This document shows positions 11,650 to 22,875 of a stretch of 64,000 nucleotides of DNA, piece by piece. Made by a program: the position numbers and the translations under genes. This DNA comes from Plantago ovata (taxonomy: Eukaryota > Streptophyta > Magnoliopsida > Lamiales > Plantaginaceae): contig CM051456.1 in the NCBI GenBank assembly GCA_028274465.1, positions 62,854,753 to 62,918,752 on the forward strand, read 5' to 3'. The notes under the pieces were generated by a model. That model worked only from the letters and a program-made list of their open reading frames with translations. It ran no database searches and was not told the origin of the DNA. The first letter of the stretch is position 1. Each line of letters opens with the position of its first letter.

Positions 11650-11738
11650 CCGGTCAGCAAAAGACTACCAAACTGATCAAGTGAAAGTGATTTACCGAAA
11701 GCACCTAAGGGGATCTAGGTTCAGTGCTGAAGGTTAAA

Positions 11739-11759
11739 GAACCTCCAGCTCTGATACCA
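11739..11759 (-). other. Primer binding site of S1 (initiator Met tRNA type)
   Basis: On the minus strand TGGTATCAGAGCTGGAGG lies two bases inside the 5' LTR. TGGTATCAGAGC is the usual copia PBS, complementary to the 3' end of initiator tRNA-Met. Confidence 0.9.
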
Positions 11760-11761
11760 CT

Positions 11762-13329
11762 TGTTGGTCCCTTTAAACAACAAGAAAAGACTAGAGGGGG
11801 GGGGTGAATAGTCTTTTCAAACTTTCGTCGTCTAACAACTTTCTCAGCAAGTGCTTATTACTTTTCAGTAATGAGTTTGCTGGTACTTAACTTTCTCAAC
11901 AAGTGCTTATTACTTTTCAGTAATGAGTTTGTTGGTACTTAACTTTCTCAGCAAGTACTTGTTACTTTTCAGTAACGAGTTTACTGGTACTTTAAAAACA
12001 GAGTGCGGAAGACTTTATACAATAAGTGCTTTTCAGAGAGTGCTAGTTTCAGCAAGTGAGCAGAGTGACAGTGTACAAAAAGTATAGCTTGCTGAGAACT
12101 AAATGCGGTAAAGTAAATCACATAAACACTTTTATAGTGGTATCTGAGAGTGGCGTAATCTGTCAACTAATCCACTTTGTACTTTCTAGGACTGAATCCA
12201 CTAAGATAAGATGTGAGGTTTCTTACAAATCCTATCACTAACGATTCTTCAGAAATCAAAGCACACTTGCTTCGTTTCCAACCTAACTAGAGAACTGTAA
12301 CCTTGTTCTCCATCAAACTTGGGAATTATAATCAGCAACACAATGCTTGATTAATTCCCCATGATTTCACGCCTGAAAAATGGTGTTTATCAGTTAGAGA
12401 GGTTTGGGATGAGATGACTTGAGTATAACTTTCCAGCTATAACAAGTTATCTAATAGAAACAAAACTTGTAATACTTTTCAGTAAGCAAGTTAAGTTGTT
12501 TCTGGTGTCAAGACTTGTTCTTAATCAAAAGAAAGAACACATGACTAATTTCTTAGCCGTGAATGTTCTACTTCGTGACAAGTAGCTTTTGTTTCAAGTT
12601 AAGTCTTGGAACGGATCAATCGGCAGTAAAGAGTATGGAAGATTTAGTGTTTAAGCACAAGTGAGAGTTTGATCACGTTGTTGACACACTTCAACTCTTT
12701 CCCGGATGACTTCTATTTATAGTGTATCAAGGGAGCCGTTTGAATTTCAAATTCTAAGGCTTTGCAACTTAAGATGTCACTATCTTTTTTTTGTACTTTC
12801 AGCAGCGTCCTGCATTTGTCTTCTAGTCTTCATGTTCTTCGCGTGCCTACTTTGCATTTAATGTTCATTTGAATCAAATTCAAATGTGAACGTTGGAGCC
12901 AAAATGCAAGTACCTTTTTAGCAAGGAGGTCACATATTTTTTTCAGCAAGTGGTCAGTCTCAGTTTCAGCAAGCACAACCTACTTTGTCATATAGATTTT
13001 CACTTATGCGAGCTGTTGCTGAAAATCTCACTTTCTGAGCAACATGTGCCTTTGTAGATACCTTTCTCAGAATTCTTCTAAATCTGCAGTCTTCGAATCT
13101 TCAAGTTCATGAGCGGTTCTAGTGCTTCAATAGTTCATTTGTAAAAACAAAGTACATCATCAGCAAACTAAAGCACCTAACTAGTACCCACACTAAGTCT
13201 TCAGCAAACGTTCCTCTTTTACAATGTCCTTCAAATTCTAAATTCCCATGGACCTTAAGAGTACTAGTTACTGGACTTTCCTTAATTTAGCATGGTTAAT
13301 TGCTCATCAAAATTACAAGTTTCCTAACA
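11762..13329 (-). repeat. 5' LTR of S1
   Basis: On the minus strand it runs from TGTTAGGAAAC (13329) to GGGACCAACA (11762), 1568 bp. Near its 3' end AAAAGACTA/TAGTCTTTT (11785-11793 and 11809-11817) form a hairpin whose loop contains nine Gs, a pattern common in Sirevirus LTRs. CAGCAAGTGCTTATTACT units repeat at about 11850-11960. Confidence 0.9.
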
Positions 13330-13381
13330 ATATGTGTATATAGTTTTGTTAAATCGATACCACGATCTTGTTCTTACATGC

Positions 13382-13493
13382 TCCAGACAAGGAATAGTGA
13401 GAGAGGACTCAAGACAACTAAAGATTGAACAACGAAGAACAAATCTCAAGGCTATTGAGGAGCTTGAGAAAATGTGGTCTGCTGTATATAGAG
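13382..13493 (+). pseudogene. Possible exon fragment
   Basis: An open stretch encodes a charged helix-like peptide (EQRRTNLKAIEELEKMW) and ends at GAG|GTAAGG, a good plant splice donor. Composition differs from the surrounding retroelements. I do not recognise the family. It could be a host gene fragment next to the S1 insertion or chance. Confidence 0.25.
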
Positions 13494-14125
13494 GTAAGGT
13501 TTTATTTTCTAAGTGGTTATGTAGAGAGAAAAGACTTTAGAAATCAAGAGTAACTAGCCAATGAATGAGAACTGAATAATGTCAAGTCTCTCTACTAGGG
13601 GGCCATATGATTCTGAATTTCGTTCAGCACTTTTACTTGGGGAAAAAGATTGATTTTATTTGACTCTATCAGGAGAAGGATATCCGAAAGAATATGCTTT
13701 TCTGATCCAATCATGATATTGTTATCTCAACTAGAAACCTAATAAGAGTTTGTTTCTAATTAATTAAAATTCCATAAAATATGAAATTCGTTATTTTAAT
13801 AATAATTTTCGTGCAACACTATTCACCCAAAAGTGAAAACTGCAAACAAACCCGGAACTTATGTGAAGCTGCGTAAAACAGCTACACTGATTTATAAAAT
13901 AAACCATTCACTATTTCACCAAGTTAACTTCACAAACGTTGTTCCAAATAATATATCAAACAATATTGTCCTATGAAAATAAATCGTAATGGAAAACTTT
14001 CCATATTTGCAAACTGGTGCCTGAACTTTCCTGATATGTTTCAATGCAACCCATTTGATTCACGGAGTGAACCAAACATATACACAATACATATGAAACA
14101 TATCTAAGTTCATAATTATTATTCC

Positions 14126-14531
14126 CAAGTTAATAACAATTACCTAAGTACCAAAATTGCAATTACCGGAAAATAGCAATTTGGTCCCTACACTTTAATT
14201 GTTTTCCAAAACATTCCAAACGCTTCCCACAATTAAATACACATATCCTAATGAGTATGTGAACTAATCAAACAAAGTTCAAAAGTGTAATAAGTGTAAT
14301 TTGGTAAATTACACTTTTACCCTATACTTCAATTGGCTTACAGAAACATATCCGATGTATCAAGCAATTGCATACATGACCCAATTGTCATTACGGGAAC
14401 TAATCGAACATAGTTCAAAGTACCAAAATGTAATTATGGTAAATTACGATTTTCCCTTGTACTTCAATTGACTTATAGGAGCATATCCAATGCCTCAAGC
14501 AATTGCATACAAAACTAGAAGTTATTATGTG
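14126..14531. repeat. About three imperfect 135-bp tandem units
   Basis: Units are anchored on GAACTAATC(A/G)AACA(A/T)AGTTC at 14261 and 14397, with GGTAAATTAC and TCAAGCAATTGCATAC recurring at matching offsets. The first unit is strongly decayed. The repeat has no clear coding content. Confidence 0.5.
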
Positions 14532-15888
14532 AGCTACCCAAGTGTAACACATGTCAAGTTCATCTTTGTACGCTCATATAAAATGTAAAAACATATATGT
14601 CGTTGTCGTCTTATGCTATTCGTGTCAGTCTGTAGAGCCGCAAGAGCAGGACGATGGACCTATTCTCAAAAGGGCTACCCACTAAGTCCACCACAAGTCG
14701 TTCAGGACATAGAGCACTGTGATCCTCTTAGTAGACATGATTAGTTCCACTATGTAATCATGTCTGAACTCCCAGCATGAGAATAGTAGTAATTCACACG
14801 ATTCATTCGCATGGTCCATTGATATAATCATTACTCCGTGACATGGCCAAGCTTGTATATCCAATACAGATCTTTCACAGATGACTCGTAGATCGAATAT
14901 AGGCAAAGACCGTTAACCTTGTTTCGTCTACATCTTATCCAAGACTACCACTGAGTTCAAACGGAGAAATCCAGCTTCCACAAAAGAAAACTTGAGCTCA
15001 CGACTTAACAACAGTATGCCGAACCATCTTAACAAGGGAGTCGATCTTATGTCCTCCAATTACGGAGTGAGTGAATCCAGTATGTCACGAACGTTCCCGT
15101 CTACGCATAATTTGGTAACCCAAGAAAATTGGACTGAAGACACGCGGTGGTGAACACACCATGTAGAATCAAAGTTACCGTAACCATACGCATTGGTTCG
15201 TTCATATGATAACCAGTTACGATCTATCACTTCATGATCATCGGTGATGATACTAACTTGAACTAATTCAACTAACCAAACTTAGCGGCAATTATAGTAA
15301 GTTATTTGCTTCTCGTCGTGTCCAGGTCCCATATGATTCCCCGAACCATACGAAGTGGTTCCTATTGATCTCGCTCGATCACTCAGCCTGGATAAGCCAA
15401 CCCCTCATAGGTGATAGCCATCACGGAGGTATAGAATCCCAACAAAGCAAATTTAGATCCTCATGTTCCAATCTTAAAGACATGATCGTTGCTGACCAAT
15501 TCTACATACAACTACCATGTAAAGTCTTATCCTACTGTATACAATTACACATGTATACTAGACTTATGATTACCAAGATTTATGTCCGGATTTACAAATA
15601 ATTGTTTAAGTACTTGTAACACTGAAGAATGTAAACAAGGCAAGCAAGCAATTCGTAATTACTTCATTCGTATTAATTCAGGTAACCAAAACAGTTTTAT
15701 TACAACGCACTAAGAGGAACTATTGCTCGACGAGCACAACTCTACCAAAAATATTCACAGGAGATAACGATTGGAGAAGACGATCAAACTATCGGCATAG
15801 TCAAAATGCTCATGTTCTAAAAAAAGTAGAAGGGATGAAAAAATGCGACGATTTATGAAGAAATAGCTCGACACGTTTGAAAAACAAT

Positions 15889-15926
15889 GTTCCCGCCAAG
15901 GAAATTCGAAACGAATGTTTCCCGCC
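15889..15926. promoter_or_regulatory. Two E2F-like sites
   Basis: GTTCCCGCC at 15889-15897 and TTTCCCGCC at 15918-15926 match the plant E2F consensus closely. There is no gene beside them, so they may be relics of a transposon or promoter. Confidence 0.3.
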
Positions 15927-16310
15927 GTAGCGAACAACAATCATTAGGCGACACGTGGTCTGTCACTTGTCAATTCCAACTGCCTAACTGTGCGGGGGAT
16001 AAATGAGTGGATAATGAATATAACACGCACTGCTACCAAACAGGAGACATCGAATCAAGAAATCCGGAGAAGATCTAAAACAAAAAAGTAGACAGAAGGA
16101 ATTGACATGAAAAGAAAAGATGAGGCAAGGGAAGATATGGTGATACGAAAAGACAGCTAAAACATCAAGGTTTGTCAAGAAAACCACTTTAAAAACAGAC
16201 GTTGCAGTCAACTAATAACACCACGGAGTGCAGGGATCCCAACAATCATCAACAAACTCAATACTTATAGTTCATTACTCATCTCACTGATGACTAAGAA
16301 CTGGGGGGAC

Positions 16311-17509
16311 TGATGAACGTGTATTTTACACTTTCATTCGAGTTTTTTTCACCAATTTAGCTATCCTCTAGGATAATTTGGCTTATATTTTAGTGCATTT
16401 TATTAGAATAGTGCCACGTTTCCCTTTTCTTTGCATATTTCAGGTTTTAGGTGAAAAACGTACTTTTGATGGGCAATTATGGTGAAGAGAACGGAGTTTT
16501 GGTGCTTCAAGGTCATCCGTGGTGTATCTAGAAGTTTCCAGACGAGTTTTGAGGCCTAGGGGACGAGTTTCAAGTCTTAAAGGTCACTAGAAGGCAAAAT
16601 TGAGTCCAAAAAGGAAACCTGAAGCCAAAAACTCGCTACCACCAACCTGGAGCTCTCAGGCGGTTCACCCGGCACCCGGGGCGGTTCGCCTTGGACCCCA
16701 GGCGGTTCGCCCCCCATTTGTCGACTAGTATATATAGTTTCGCCTATTTAGTTCGTTTTTCATACCTTTTCACATTATTTTGAGAGACAAATTCTCCAGA
16801 GCTTGTTCTGGGAATTATTAGTATAGAAGACTCTTTTTCTTATTGATTTGGAAGCTTAAGCATAGAGATTGGACATCTTTGATTCTCGATTCTTGCTTGT
16901 GAGTTAGCAATTCACCGGAGATTGACAACCTTCGTTGGTAACTTGTATCTCACGATTTTGGTGCTTTTGTTTATTCAATTCAACATGTTTTCCTTGACTC
17001 TTGATTTGATTATGCTTGTTGACTGCGATTTATACATGAGTAGCTAAATCTAAGGTTGGTGATAGTATGTGAATTCATAGCTAGGGTTCTTAATTATGCA
17101 TGAGTGGCTTCGCGCGTTTAAGACTTGATTTATTACTTTATTTCTTTGATCTATCTAAGCCATCTATCTTCGTAGATTAGTGTTAAATTGAAAGAAACAC
17201 TAGGACAATTCATGATCATAGATTTCTATACAAACTTCAAGTACTTCATGTGTAATTAGAACCCGATGCTTAGAACGATCATACTATCACTAACTTCCAT
17301 CATAATTGATAAGAAAAACCTTTGCTAAATCGTTTTCTGATTTTATATTTTAAGTTAACTTAGTTAAAGCTAGTTATAGTTCTTAGAGATCGACACTCGG
17401 GGTTATCTTACTTCTACACTACGTGCCTTGGTTTTCGTTGTAGTTGTGAGTTGCATTTCGCTAAAAATAAATTTATTTGATTAATTGAGTCTGACAATCT
17501 CGTTCATCA
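16311..17509 (+). repeat. LTR of G2
   Basis: 1199 bp, starting TGATGAACGTG and ending CGTTCATCA. A palindrome cluster with core GGCG-GTT-CGCC at about 16660-16713 lies just upstream of a TATA box (TATATATA at about 16729). It is more diverged from the other A-type LTRs than they are from each other. Confidence 0.9.
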
Positions 17510-17512
17510 AAT

Positions 17513-17530
17513 TGGCGCCGTTGCCGGGGA
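17513..17530 (+). other. Primer binding site of G2 (tRNA-Asp type)
   Basis: TGGCGCCGTTGCCGGGGA lies three bases after the LTR. This 18-mer is the PBS usually reported for Athila elements, complementary to the 3' end of tRNA-Asp. The 5' leader to 17649 holds nothing else recognised. Confidence 0.9.
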
Positions 17531-17649
17531 TTATACTCTTTTTTTCTCTTTAGCTTATTTATATTTTCATCATTCAATTCCTATATTTATTAAGTTTAGT
17601 TAATTTGCTCTCTTTTGATACTCTTTTCCATTATTGTTACAGATAGTGT

Positions 17650-19746
17650 ATGCAACGTACGCGATCTAGTGGAATAACTCTTGCTGAACCTATCGAAGAA
17701 ATTGATAGGGTTTACCATCAAAGAAGGCGGAATCTCGCTCAAGGTGACATAGAGGAAATCGATTTCTTTGAATATCTTCGAGCACTCTTTGAAGATCCCG
17801 TGATGGCTCGTCCACTGTTGAAATCATGGGTTCAACCCAACAAGGAACGAGTGAAGGGTCCAGCGATTGTCGTTTCACCTGCGACTCGTGACTTGGAAAT
17901 CAAAAACCACATGTTCCAGCAACTCCCGAGGTTCTATGGCTTGGCTAGGGAAGCCGTGATAGGGTATTTGCATGATATCGATGACTTCGTCAACCAACTC
18001 CCAAGACCGGGCACGGAGGTGATGGATGACGAGCTGATAATGAAGGTTTTTGCGATGGGGCTTCGCGATAAAGCCAAGGCATGGTTAGGTTCTCTGGAAG
18101 CCGGTTCACTTAACACTTGGGAAAAGGTCTTTTCACCCTTTATGGAGAAGTACTTCCCTCACACATTGACTACCGCGCTTAAGGCGCAAATCACTGGTTT
18201 CAAACAAGACTATGATGAGACGATCTACACCGCGCTTGAGAGGTTCAACGACCTCTTGAACAAGTGCCCACACCATGGTTTTGAGCTTTCAGATCTTGTC
18301 CAACACTTATACAATGGACTCACTTTTGAGAATCAGCAAGTGGTGGATTTCCAGTGTCGTGGTAATATTTGGGATGAAACCGCGGAGGCTGTTTGGGCGG
18401 TTTTCGAAAGGCTTGCTAAGGGATCTCAATTCAAGGATCCAAGAGCAGTGGTTAGGAGGCGCGACTCTCCACCCAATCAGGAGGTTCCAATGTATGGAGC
18501 AAGTGCGGATCGATTTGAGTGTTTGACCAATGAGCTGAAGCAAGTTCTCAAGAACTCAGTTGGAACATCCGTTTCTAATGTGATTTGCCGGATTTGCAAG
18601 AACTATGGGCATGGGGCTCATATGTGTAGGTCGGAGCTTGCACACGATGGTGGCAATTGGGTTCAAGGAAGCGACGAGGAGGCCTTTGCGGCGGAATTTG
18701 GAGTTCAAGAAGCTAGCTATGGTCAAGATGGTAGGAATCCTCGTGGTGGATTTTGGAGAAGGGGGTTCCGAAACAACCAAGGATATGCACCGGCTAGCCA
18801 AACTTATGGCCCTAACCAAGACCGTAGTAATTTTAGCTATGGTAATGATCACTGCGAAAATCCCACTCCTAAAGAGCAACCAAATTCGAAGACGGCTCTT
18901 CTCATGGAGAATTTGCAGAAAATGGTTGATCACACCCAAGGTTTTCTTAAGAGTTATGAAGAAGATTCGGAGAAGACAAGGGCGAGACTTGATCAGTTGG
19001 AGGCAAGCACTAGGCTTGCTCATCAAAAGATGCAAGAGTTGATTGACCGTGGAGCAAGTAGGGAGCAAGGAAACTTGCCTAGCAACCCTGAGAAGTCGAT
19101 GTCTATTACCTTGGTGGGTGATCTTCCTGTTGAAATCACTATCAAGAAGGTTGCTAAGTGTGAGTGTTGCAAGGATGGCGAGCCCCCACTAGCCAAGGAA
19201 GAAGAGAAGGACCTTGGTTTTAATGTTAGCGATGAGGAGCAAGAAGATCCCGAGCCAATTCCTGATAGTATCGACGTTAAGGTTGGGATTGGTGAACTTG
19301 AAGATGTCCGTGCTACACTAGATATGGGATCTTACTCGAATGTGCTCCCTATGAATGTGTTTGAGAAGAGTGGCCTTGAAGAGCTTTCGGAGCATAAGGC
19401 TATTGTGCAACTTGCGGATGGATCCTTTGTAAGACCCGAAGGCATTGTGAAGAACGTATTGGTTAAGATTGGTGAAGCTTCTGTATACACCAACTTTGTT
19501 GTGATGCCGGCGTCTACTCCTGGGATGGGTGATGTTGTTCTCTTGGGGCGAACGTTCTTGACTAAACTATGCTCCGTAATCGACATCTACCAAAGAACTT
19601 GCACCATTGAGGTGGATTGCAAGCAACATGTGTTGCGAGCCATATCTGATCGTAGTCCTCACTTCAATGCTTCTCATTCTATTAACTACTTTGGTCTTGT
19701 TGTATATGTCAATTCTCACTCACAGGTACTAGGCATGAGGAAGTGA
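17650..19746 (+). CDS. Gag-protease polyprotein of G2
   Basis: An uninterrupted 698-codon ORF starting at the first ATG after the PBS leader. The retrotransposon gag domain covers about residues 75-265 (RFYGLARE, KAWLGSL, EKYFPHT, PHHGFELSDLVQ). A CCHC knuckle (CRICKNYGHGAHMC) lies near residues 314-327, a helical Q/E-rich spacer follows, and then a retropepsin-like domain near 545-640: LDMGSYSNVLP where relatives usually have D-L/T-G-A, and later LLGRTFL. The missing alanine in the active-site box makes activity doubtful. Gag would package element RNA. The last residues come from a junction that deletes the rest of pol. Together with a complete 5' LTR and PBS this is a non-autonomous element with an intact gag. 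Confidence 0.88.
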   Translation: MQRTRSSGITLAEPIEEIDRVYHQRRRNLAQGDIEEIDFFEYLRALFEDPVMARPLLKSWVQPNKERVKGPAIVVSPATRDLEIKNHMFQQLPRFYGLAREAVIGYLHDIDDFVNQLPRPGTEVMDDELIMKVFAMGLRDKAKAWLGSLEAGSLNTWEKVFSPFMEKYFPHTLTTALKAQITGFKQDYDETIYTALERFNDLLNKCPHHGFELSDLVQHLYNGLTFENQQVVDFQCRGNIWDETAEAVWAVFERLAKGSQFKDPRAVVRRRDSPPNQEVPMYGASADRFECLTNELKQVLKNSVGTSVSNVICRICKNYGHGAHMCRSELAHDGGNWVQGSDEEAFAAEFGVQEASYGQDGRNPRGGFWRRGFRNNQGYAPASQTYGPNQDRSNFSYGNDHCENPTPKEQPNSKTALLMENLQKMVDHTQGFLKSYEEDSEKTRARLDQLEASTRLAHQKMQELIDRGASREQGNLPSNPEKSMSITLVGDLPVEITIKKVAKCECCKDGEPPLAKEEEKDLGFNVSDEEQEDPEPIPDSIDVKVGIGELEDVRATLDMGSYSNVLPMNVFEKSGLEELSEHKAIVQLADGSFVRPEGIVKNVLVKIGEASVYTNFVVMPASTPGMGDVVLLGRTFLTKLCSVIDIYQRTCTIEVDCKQHVLRAISDRSPHFNASHSINYFGLVVYVNSHSQVLGMRK

Positions 19747-19834
19747 TCGATGAAGGGGAAGTCTAGTACCCTCAAGAACAAGAACTAAATAGCAAGAAGA
19801 AGTCGAGTCAAAGACTTTATAAACAATGCCGCTG

Positions 19835-19852
19835 TCCGGGAGGCAACCCGGA
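19835..19852 (+). other. Conserved hairpin with loop AGGCAA (G2)
   Basis: TCCGGG-AGGCAA-CCCGGA, identical to G1 at 99-116, in the same position at the end of the pol region. Confidence 0.7.
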
Positions 19853-20052
19853 GTTTTTATCGCTTTATTGCATTGCATTGCATTCATACATTGAACAATT
19901 TATCTTTATTTATGTTAATTTGTTAGTTTAAGTGATGTTTTGTGCTTAAGTTCATGTTTGACTGAATTTTTTCGAGTGTTTTTATGTGGAAAATGGTTTT
20001 CGAAGAAAAAAAAAAATTTTTGAATGAAAAATTTCGTTTCCCCGCATCTGAA

Positions 20053-20165
20053 GGTGGGGGGCGAATCGCCCCACGTGTGAGGTGATTCGCCCCGCACACG
20101 ACCAGAGAGCGTAACTCTCTGGTCGTGTGGGGTGAATCGCCCCCCACCGGGAGCGATTCGCCCCA
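20053..20165 (+). repeat. GC-rich palindrome array of G2 with perfect 15-bp hairpin
   Basis: Two pairs of GCG-N3-CGC type sites, some with CpG to TpG decay (GGTGATTCGCC, GGGTGAATCGCC), surround a perfect 15-bp inverted repeat at 20095-20109 and 20115-20129 with loop CGTAA. G1 and G4 carry a hairpin in the same place that also begins with CCAGAG but is otherwise different. Confidence 0.85.
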
Positions 20166-20395
20166 CATTTGCAGCATTAAGGGAGCGAGATTTCTCCCTT
20201 CTTCCCTCATTCTTCCATCTTCTTCTACTCTCTTACTCTCAAACTCCAAAATTCTTGAAAATTATTCCATCTTTCATAAATCCTTCAATTCTCCATCAAA
20301 TTTTGTGTTCTTTAGCTTCATTCGAAGCCCATTACGTGCTCTTTCATTCTATCCGAACAAATTTCATCCTAGTTCATTCATTCTTTGGATTTGAA

Positions 20396-20941
20396 GTAAC
20401 TTCACATAAACCCTAATTTTTTAAATTTGGGGGTTTTTTGATTTATGCTTCAATTGAGATTACATGATGTATGGGTTGATTGTTTGTGTGATTAGAAACG
20501 TTATTCACTATCAATTGCATGCTCAATTTTGCTTGGTTTGATAATTTGGGAATTTTTGCTTATTAGGATGTCTATGTCTTGTTAGCATTATTTCTTTACT
20601 TCCATTCCATGTTTATAGTTGTGCTTATTGATGTGAAGATAGTAGACATGATGGTAGAACACTTGATTGATGAGTTTGGGGATTTTAGATGCTTGATTTT
20701 TGATACTATGGTATGATTTGAGCCTTATGATTTAAGGTTATTTGTTGTCTAGCATGAGCTTAAATGTGATATGTTACATGTTTATGATATGTTGTATGTT
20801 GCATTTTAGTCCTAGACGTAGCTAGATTAGACATGGAGTTTTTGAGTAAGATTGGTGATGTTTTCACTCGTATGTTTCACTTTTGCATTTGCATATGCAT
20901 GAATCTTTTGTGTTGTACAAGATACTAATAGATGCTTGTAG
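20396..20941 (+). other. Predicted leader intron of G2
   Basis: Donor-like GAA|GTAACT at 20396 and acceptor TGCTTGTAG ending at 20941, 546 bp, matching G1, G4 and G7. S2 is inserted four bases past the acceptor, so the accessory ORF of G2 is not in this stretch. Confidence 0.5.
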
Positions 20942-20945
20942 GTAC

Positions 20946-22512
20946 TGTTAGGAAATTTGTAATTTTGATGAGTAATTAACCATGCTAAATTAAGGAAAGT
21001 CCAGTAACTAGTACTCTTAAGGTCCATAGGAATTTAGAATTCTAGAGGACATTGTAAAAGAGGAACGTTTGCTGAAGGCTTAGAGTAGGTGCTAGATAGG
21101 TGTTTTAACCGCTTATGATGTATCTTGTTTTATGAAAAGAAAAACAACCTATTGAAGCATTTGCTGATGATGTACTTTGTTTACACAAATAAACTATTGA
21201 AGCATTAGAACCGTTCAGAAACTTGAAGAATTCGAAGACTGAAGACTAAAGAAGATTTCTGAAGATGGTATCTACAAAGGCACATGTTGCTCAGAAAGTG
21301 AAAACTTCAGCAACAGCTTGCATAAGTGAAAATCTAAAAGACATAGTAGGTTGTGCTTGCTGAAACTGAGACTGACCACTTGCTGAAGAACATATGTGAC
21401 CTCCTTGCTGAAAGTACTTGCATTTGCGCGCCAACGTTCATATTTGAATTTCATTCAATCAACATTAAATGCAAAGTAAGCACGCGAAGAACATCAAGAC
21501 TAGAAGACAAATAAAGGACGCTGCTGAAAGTACAAAAGCAAGACAGTGACATCTTAAGGAACAAAGCCTTAGAATTCGAAATTCAAACGGCTCCCTTGAT
21601 TCACTATAAATAGAGGTCATCCGGAAAAGAGTTGAAGTGTGTCAACAACGTGATCAAACTCTCACTTGTGCTTACTCTCACATACCCTTCAATACTCTTT
21701 ACTGCCATTGATCCGTTCCAAGACTTAAAGCTTGAAAAAGCTACTTGTGAAGAAGTAGAACATACACGGCTAAGAAATTAGTTAAGTGTTCTTTCTTTCG
21801 AACAAGAACAAGTCTTGAGACCAGAAACAATCAAACTTGTTTACTGCAAAGTATTCAAAGTTTTGTTTCTTAGATTACTTGTTGTAGCTGAATAAGTTAT
21901 AATCAAGTTATCTCATCCCAAACCTCTCTAACTGACAATACACCCTTTCAGGCGTGAAATTCAGGGGGAACTTAATCGAGCATAGTGTTGCTGATTATAA
22001 GTCCCAAGTTTGGTGGAGAACAAGGTTTCGTTCTCTAGTTAGGTTGGAAACGAAGCAAGTGTGCTTTGGTTTCTGTTGAATCGCTCTAGATAGGTGTTGT
22101 AAGGAACCTCAAACTGATCTTAGTGGATTCAGTCCTAGAAAGGACAAAGTGGATTAGTTGAGAGATTACGCCACTCTCAGATACCACTATAAAAGTGTTT
22201 GTGTGATTTACTTACTGCATTTAGTTTTCAGCAAAGCATATCTATCTGTACACTGTCACTCTTTTCACTTGCTGAAACTATCACTTGCTGACAAATCACT
22301 TATTGTACAAAGACTTCCGCTCTCGGATTTTAATTATCAGCAAAACTCGTTACTAAAAAGTAACTAGTGCTTGCTGAGAAAGTTAAGTATCAGCAAACTC
22401 ATTACTGAAAAGTAATAAGCCCTTGCTGAGAAAGTTTTTAAACGACGAAAGTTTGAAAAGACTATTCACCCCCCCTCCCCTAGTCTTTTTTTGTTGTTTA
22501 AAGGGACCAACA
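20946..22512 (+). repeat. 5' LTR of S2
   Basis: 1567 bp, starting TGTTAGGAAAT and ending GGGACCAACA. Near the end, the hairpin AAAAGACTA/TAGTCTTTT (22456-22464 and 22481-22489) holds a C-rich loop. It is closer to the S3 LTR than to S1 (both share a segment with ATGCTTCAATAG-type units absent from S1). Confidence 0.9.
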
Positions 22513-22514
22513 AG

Positions 22515-22529
22515 TGGTATCAAAGCTGG
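22515..22529 (+). other. Primer binding site of S2
   Basis: TGGTATCAAAGCTGG, the initiator tRNA-Met type site with one change (A for G at position 9), two bases after the LTR. Confidence 0.85.
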
Positions 22530-22624
22530 AGGTTCTTTAACCTTCAGCACTGAACCTAGATCCCCTTAGGTGCTTTCCGTAAATCACTCTCACTTGATCA
22601 GTTTGGTAGTCTTTTGCTGACATG

Positions 22625-22875
22625 ATGTCTTTAGGAGACGCTCCCTTGCTGATGCTGGAAAACTATGAAAAATGGCGAAACAACATGATGCTACATCTTG
22701 AGCCCATTAGTGATGAGATGGTTACTGTCATTAATGATGGACCTATCAAGATCACTAAGATTGAGAAAACCTTCCCTCACAAAACCACGGATCCTGCTGG
22801 TAAGCAAACCATCTTAGGAGACCTGGTTGACGCCGTCGTTCCAAAACAAAGAGAGGAATAGACTTCCGACGAAGC
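22625..22875 (+). pseudogene. Gag N-terminus of S2, interrupted by S3
   Basis: MSLGDAPLLMLENYEKW opens at 22625, as in S1. An in-frame TAG lies at 22859-22861. Alignment to S1 gag continues to GACGAAGC, where the S3 LTR begins, giving GAAGC as the target-site duplicate on this side. Confidence 0.8.

Larger units (their letters stand above)
4326..13329 (-). mobile_element. Sirevirus-type copia element S1, 5' part
   Basis: Reading the minus strand: 5' LTR (13329-11762), iMet-type PBS, gag with coiled coil, protease, integrase, RT, RNase H, a hairpin-rich spacer, and the start of the envelope-like ORF, cut off at 4326 by the insertion of G1. Envelope-like coding after pol, gag C-terminal coiled coil and the pol order PR-IN-RT-RH identify the Sirevirus branch of copia. 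Many stops and frameshifts make it non-coding. Confidence 0.9.
13330..16310. other. Unassigned A/T-rich region between S1 and G2
   Basis: No intact gene is visible. It contains an exon-like fragment (13382-13493), a decayed 135-bp tandem repeat (14126-14531) and two E2F-like sites (15889-15926). The stretch at about 14580-15700 has the texture of an old LTR but I find no termini. It ends with AAGAACTGGGGGGAC, a polypurine-like tract directly before the G2 LTR. Older, decayed retroelement DNA is the likeliest content. Confidence 0.5.
16311..20945 (+). mobile_element. Athila-like element G2 (gag-protease only), interrupted
   Basis: It holds a 5' LTR, tRNA-Asp-type PBS, a 698-codon gag-protease ORF, the pol-end hairpin box, a palindrome array and the leader intron. 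RT, RNase H and integrase are absent: the protease ORF passes directly into pol-end DNA near 19730. At 20946 Sirevirus S2 is inserted, just after the intron acceptor. The remainder of G2 is not seen in the window. Confidence 0.85.

Noticed and set aside
14682..14906. Minus-strand 74-codon frame in the unassigned region
   Set aside because: No recognisable domain, start context or homologue within the window; consistent with chance.
18275..19068. Overlapping frames within G2 gag
   Set aside because: Shadows of the long gag-protease ORF with no domain and no conservation in G5.
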